From an uncultured Clostridia bacterium (GTDB lineage Bacteria > Bacillota > Clostridia > UBA1381), in contig CAJUFV010000287.1 of NCBI GenBank assembly GCA_910585795.1, positions 1 to 35,849 of the forward strand: a stretch of 35,849 nucleotides of DNA. The letters run 5' to 3'. The notes beneath the pieces were generated by a model. That model made no database searches, had not been told where the DNA came from, and worked only from the letters and a program-made list of their open reading frames with translations. Positions 32,321 to 35,849 of the stretch are shown one piece after another. The position numbers and the translations under genes are program-made. The first letter of the stretch is position 1; each line of letters opens with the position of its first letter.

Positions 32321-34156
32321 TCAATTATTATCGTTATCTACTTCTTTATAATCTGCCTCATAAACATTATCACCGTTTCCCGCTGACTTCGCATCATTAG
32401 CAGCATTCGGGTCAGTGCCCTGAGGATTAGCCTGCTGATACATCTGCTGAGCTACAGAATAAAATTTCTCCTGAAGTTCATCTGTAGCTGTCTTTATAGC
32501 CGCGCTGTCCGTACCCTTCAGCGCCTCTTTAACCTTGTTTACCTCTTCTTCAACCATAGACTTTGTAGCATCATCAACCTTGTCTCCGGCATCCTTAACA
32601 GCTTTTTCACACTGATATACAAGTGATTCGGCATTATTTCTGATTTCTACTTCTTCCTTACGCTTCTTATCCTCTTCAGCATATTTTTCAGCTTCTTTTA
32701 CCGCTTTATCGATATCTTCATCACTAAGATTTGAAGACGCAGTAATTGTAATCTTCTGTTCATTGCCTGTTCCAAGGTCTTTCGCGCTTACATTTACAAT
32801 ACCATTTGCGTCAATATCAAATGTAACCTCAATCTGAGGAACACCGCGCGGCGCAGGAGCAATACCTGTCAGATTAAAGCGTCCGAGTGTCTTATTATAC
32901 TGAGCCATTTCTCTTTCACCCTGCAAAACATGAACCTCAACCGAAGTCTGACCGTCTGCCGCTGTCGAGAAAATCTGAGACTTGTTTGTAGGAATAGTAG
33001 TATTTCTTTCAATAAGCTTTGTAAATACTCCGCCCATTGTTTCAATACCAAGCGACAGCGGTGTTACATCAAGCAACAGCACGCCCGTTTCTTCTCCTCC
33101 AAGCACACCTGCCTGTCTTGCCGCGCCTACAGCCACACACTCATCCGGATTAATACCTTTATGAGGCTCCTTACCCATTTCTTTCTTTACCGCATCCTGT
33201 ACCGCGGGAATTCTTGACGAACCGCCTACAAGAAGAACCTCGTCTATCTGAGACGCACTTACACCCGCGTCACTCATTGCATTTCTGATACATGTAAGAG
33301 TTCTGTCTACAAGGTCTGCCGTAAGCTCATCAAACTTAGCCTTTGTAAGAGTAATATCCATATGCTTCGGACCTGACGCATCCGCTGTAATAAATGGTAG
33401 ATTAATATTCGAGGTTGTCGTTGTTGACAGCTCAATCTTTGATTTTTCCGCAGCTTCCTTTAATCTCTGCATTGCCATCCTATCTGTTGAAAGGTCAACG
33501 CCATCGCTTTTCTTAAACTCTGAAACGAGAAAATCTATAATTCTCTGGTCAAAATCATCTCCGCCAAGACGAGTATCGCCATTTGTCGAAAGTACTTCAA
33601 ATACACCGTCTCCAATTTCAAGAATGGATACATCAAATGTACCACCGCCAAGGTCATATACCATAATTGTCTGGTCCTTATCACTCATTCCATATGCAAG
33701 AGCTGCGGCAGTCGGTTCATTGATTATTCTAAGCACCTCAAGTCCCGCAATTTTACCGGCGTCCTTTGTAGCCTGACGCTGAGAGTCATTAAAATACGCC
33801 GGAACAGTAATAACAGCCTGTGAAACAGTCTCGCCAAGATAGCTTTCCGCGTCCTGCTTAAGCTTTGTAAGAATCATAGCTGAAATTTCCTGAGGTGTAT
33901 AGGCCTTATCATCAATTGTAACCTTTTCAGTTGTTCCCATCTTTCTCTTGATTGACATAATAGTTCTGTCAGCATTTGTCACCGCCTGACGCTTTGCAAC
34001 CTGCCCTACTATTCTTTCTCCATCCTTCTGAAACGCAATAACTGACGGTGTTGTTCTCGCACCCTCGCTATTTGTAATAACATTAGGATTGCCGCCTTCC
34101 ATAACTGCCACGCAGCTATTTGTCGTACCCAAATCAATACCTATAATTTTTGCCAT
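32321..34156 (-). CDS. dnaK: Chaperone DnaK (Hsp70)
   Basis: ATP-dependent folding chaperone. The 611-aa protein has the nucleotide-binding domain motifs KIIGIDLGTTNSCVAVMEG, IINEPTAAALAYG, VYDLGGGTFDVSILE and LVGGSSRIPAVQDAV, the DVTPLSLGIETMGGVFTKLI linker region, and a substrate-binding domain with the lid. The end is unusual-looking only in its short Gln/Asn-rich tail with EADYKEVDNDNN. It is the length of clostridial DnaK. ATG 34156 has AAGGAGG upstream. It sits between grpE and dnaJ in the standard HrcA-controlled operon. Confidence 0.98.
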   Translation of the reverse strand: MAKIIGIDLGTTNSCVAVMEGGNPNVITNSEGARTTPSVIAFQKDGERIVGQVAKRQAVTNADRTIMSIKRKMGTTEKVTIDDKAYTPQEISAMILTKLKQDAESYLGETVSQAVITVPAYFNDSQRQATKDAGKIAGLEVLRIINEPTAAALAYGMSDKDQTIMVYDLGGGTFDVSILEIGDGVFEVLSTNGDTRLGGDDFDQRIIDFLVSEFKKSDGVDLSTDRMAMQRLKEAAEKSKIELSTTTTSNINLPFITADASGPKHMDITLTKAKFDELTADLVDRTLTCIRNAMSDAGVSASQIDEVLLVGGSSRIPAVQDAVKKEMGKEPHKGINPDECVAVGAARQAGVLGGEETGVLLLDVTPLSLGIETMGGVFTKLIERNTTIPTNKSQIFSTAADGQTSVEVHVLQGEREMAQYNKTLGRFNLTGIAPAPRGVPQIEVTFDIDANGIVNVSAKDLGTGNEQKITITASSNLSDEDIDKAVKEAEKYAEEDKKRKEEVEIRNNAESLVYQCEKAVKDAGDKVDDATKSMVEEEVNKVKEALKGTDSAAIKTATDELQEKFYSVAQQMYQQANPQGTDPNAANDAKSAGNGDNVYEADYKEVDNDNN

Positions 34157-34245
34157 TTTATTTTCCTCCTTAATTTATCAACCTTTATAATTATTCACTA
34201 AATTCCATATATAAGCATTAAAGTATAAATAAAATTCAAGCTATA

Positions 34246-34770
34246 CTAGTTAGCTACTTTTACCATACTGTGTCTGACAACTCTGCCGTCCTTGTATATG
34301 TAACCTTTCATAAGCTCCTCCACAACGGTATTGTCATCAATCTCTTCATCCTCAATATGCATAACAGCATTATGCATATTAGGGTCAAATTGCTCTCCCA
34401 GCGCTTTAATAGGCTTTATCCCCAGCTTTTCTAATGTGTCATTAAACTGCTTCATTACCATTTCAACACCCTCTTTTAGCTTTTTAGCCTCCTCAGTTTC
34501 AACATCTGTAGCAAGCGCTCTTTCCAGATTATCTCCTATTGCCAGTATCGCTCCTGCAGTATCCATAACCGCGTCACCATAACGCATATCCTTTTCTCTC
34601 TGTGAGCGTTTCTGAAAATTATCGTATTCAGCATACAGACGCATATATTTATCTGTCTGCTCCTTCAGCTTTTCTTCCAGTATTTCCTCATTCGACTTTT
34701 CCTTTTTCTCAGCTTCAGGAATATTTTCTGTTTCCTGCTCTTCATTTATATCTTCATTGTTTTTATTCAT
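34246..34770 (-). CDS. grpE: Nucleotide exchange factor GrpE
   Basis: Releases ADP from DnaK. The protein (174 aa from ATG 34770) starts with a disordered acidic segment, then a long coiled coil (EEILEEKLKEQTDKYMRLYAEYDNFQKR) and a beta-wing domain with GVEMVMKQFNDTLEKLGIK and GYIYKDGRVVRHSMVKVAN. The ATG 34770 is chosen because AAAGGAG lies 7 bases upstream; an upstream frame overlaps hrcA. It follows hrcA by 16 bases, so the pair is co-transcribed. Confidence 0.96.
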   Translation of the reverse strand: MNKNNEDINEEQETENIPEAEKKEKSNEEILEEKLKEQTDKYMRLYAEYDNFQKRSQREKDMRYGDAVMDTAGAILAIGDNLERALATDVETEEAKKLKEGVEMVMKQFNDTLEKLGIKPIKALGEQFDPNMHNAVMHIEDEEIDDNTVVEELMKGYIYKDGRVVRHSMVKVAN

Positions 34771-34786
34771 CTGATTACTCCTTTCT

Positions 34787-35824
34787 TTACTCGTCATTCA
34801 TATAATAACTCAGAATTTTATCTATTTCATTTGAAATAAGGTCAAGACTCGCAAACACTTTTGCGTAATTCATTCGCTTAGGTCCTATTACCGCAAGAGA
34901 ACCTCCGGTTTTATCACCCAACGAATAATTAATGCTTACCAGTGAACAGTCCTTCATTATTTCATCATCATTTTCCTTGCCTATTTTTGCTTCTACACCT
35001 TTACCCTCATTAGCTTTAACCAGCTTCTTCAAATTTTCTTTATCCTCAAGAAACGAAAATATCTGCTGTGCTTTTTCAATATCACTGTATTCAGGATATT
35101 GTAATATTGATTTTGCGTTATTTACATAAATTTCAGTCTCTTTCTCAGAAGTTATTGTATCATATACAAAATGCATTATATCAATCAACGCTTTCGGGTG
35201 TACTGACATATTGCGTTCCGCTTCCTTCTGAATATCCTGTATTTTTTCAAAAGTTATATCATCCGCCGCCAAACCTGAAAGGTTTCTATTAAGTATTTCA
35301 GCCAGTCTTGAACAGGTTATATCATCTATATCAATATTTATAACCTGACTTCTCACAGTTCTCGTAACAACAATCAGCATTGCTGACTGACTAGCAACCA
35401 TTACAAGGTCAATCTTTTTAATTTCAAAACCGTTTTCCTTAGGAGCTGTAACCACAGTAGTGTAATCTGTAAGACTTGACGCGATTACTCCAGCATACTT
35501 TATAAGCCTTTCCAACTGACTTACCCGTGTTTCAAGCACACTTTGCAGCTGTGCGACAGCCTCCATACCTATTTTATAATTTCTCATAAGAGAATTTACA
35601 TAAAAGCGGTATCCCTCATCAGATGGAACTCTTCCAGCTGAAGTATGAGGCTGAATAAGATAACCCATTTCCTCAAGGTCAGCCATTTCATTACGTATTG
35701 TAGCGCTTGACAATCCCAGATTTTCTTTCTTTGAAATAGCTCTTGAACCGACAGGCTCCGCTGTACCTATATATTCATCTATGATTGCCTGAAGGATTTT
35801 TCTTTTTCTGTCGCTTAAATCCAT
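34787..35824 (-). CDS. hrcA: Heat-inducible transcription repressor HrcA
   Basis: The CIRCE-binding repressor of the class I heat-shock genes. The 345-aa protein has an N-terminal winged helix (SDRKRKILQAIIDEYIGTAE, VGSRAISKK, LSSATIRNEMADLEEMGYL), a GAF-like central domain and a C-terminal domain with IGPKRMNYAKVFASLDLI, the family signature. ATG 35824 has GGAAGGA 7 bases upstream; TTG at 35830 is too close. It is the first gene of the operon seen here. The promoter and CIRCE element (TTAGCACTC...GAGTGCTAA) would lie beyond the window end, 25 bases away, so their presence cannot be judged. Confidence 0.96.
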   Translation of the reverse strand: MDLSDRKRKILQAIIDEYIGTAEPVGSRAISKKENLGLSSATIRNEMADLEEMGYLIQPHTSAGRVPSDEGYRFYVNSLMRNYKIGMEAVAQLQSVLETRVSQLERLIKYAGVIASSLTDYTTVVTAPKENGFEIKKIDLVMVASQSAMLIVVTRTVRSQVINIDIDDITCSRLAEILNRNLSGLAADDITFEKIQDIQKEAERNMSVHPKALIDIMHFVYDTITSEKETEIYVNNAKSILQYPEYSDIEKAQQIFSFLEDKENLKKLVKANEGKGVEAKIGKENDDEIMKDCSLVSINYSLGDKTGGSLAVIGPKRMNYAKVFASLDLISNEIDKILSYYMNDE

Positions 35825-35849
35825 AAACAATCCTTCCTTTCAATGATAA

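Noticed and set aside
35825..35849. CIRCE operator upstream of hrcA
   Set aside because: Only 25 bases remain before the window end, with no TTAGCACTC or GAGTGCTAA half-site in them; its presence cannot be decided here.
1..35849. CRISPR array, tRNA or rRNA genes
   Set aside because: No regular repeat-spacer pattern, no cloverleaf and no rRNA sequence was noticed by reading.

Overview
The window looks like a chromosomal segment from an anaerobic, low-GC Gram-positive bacterium of the class Clostridia, probably a gut or sediment member. The evidence is AT-rich intergenic DNA, strong AGGAGG ribosome binding sites, TTGACA/TATAAT promoters, an alr-antitoxin-mazF group, a ferredoxin-linked indolepyruvate oxidoreductase (IorAB), a type III glutamine synthetase, GatCAB next to an archaeal-type aspartyl-tRNA synthetase, and an hrcA-grpE-dnaK-dnaJ heat-shock operon. 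No tRNA, rRNA or CRISPR array was seen.

Layout. (1) 63-242: a very small plus-strand gene ending at a two-way terminator. (2) 319-4827, minus strand: rdgB, a small membrane protein gene, nnrDE (NAD(P)H-hydrate repair), alr, a short antitoxin-like gene and mazF, closely packed behind one visible promoter. (3) 4974-7278, minus: iorA-iorB with its own promoter and terminator. (4) 7343-7854: about 500 bases with no convincing gene but with palindromes and a possible folded RNA. (5) 7892-15948, minus: a divergent topoisomerase IV pair (parE, parC), citrate synthase, a TagA/WecG-type glycosyltransferase and an exported copper-amine-oxidase-stalk/beta-propeller protein. (6) 16244-18534, plus: a cysteine-cluster protein and a VanW-domain membrane protein, divergent from parE. 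(7) 18745-23224, plus: gatC-gatA-gatB-aspS, a tRNA-dependent amidation module, followed by glnN (23467-25545), which makes the glutamine that GatCAB uses. Both units have a terminator-like hairpin between the likely promoter and the first gene. (8) 25546-26820: a scar with a decayed large serine recombinase and a small autoregulated XRE regulator/membrane protein pair. (9) 26837-35824, minus: hrcA-grpE-dnaK-dnaJ running straight into hisD-like, hisB-like, a HAD phosphatase, a lone class I fumarase beta subunit and a multi-pass membrane protein.

The most interesting part is region 9. The HisD-like and HisB-like proteins have substitutions at several positions that are metal ligands or active-site residues in the true histidine enzymes. 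They sit with a phosphatase directly behind dnaJ and away from any other histidine gene in view. The dehydratase/phosphatase/dehydrogenase set copies the chemistry of late histidine synthesis but may act on another substrate. Other points worth a second look are the two leader hairpins, the recombinase remnant, a perfect operator palindrome at the XRE promoter, the divergent topoisomerase IV pair and several starts that need GTG or TTG.
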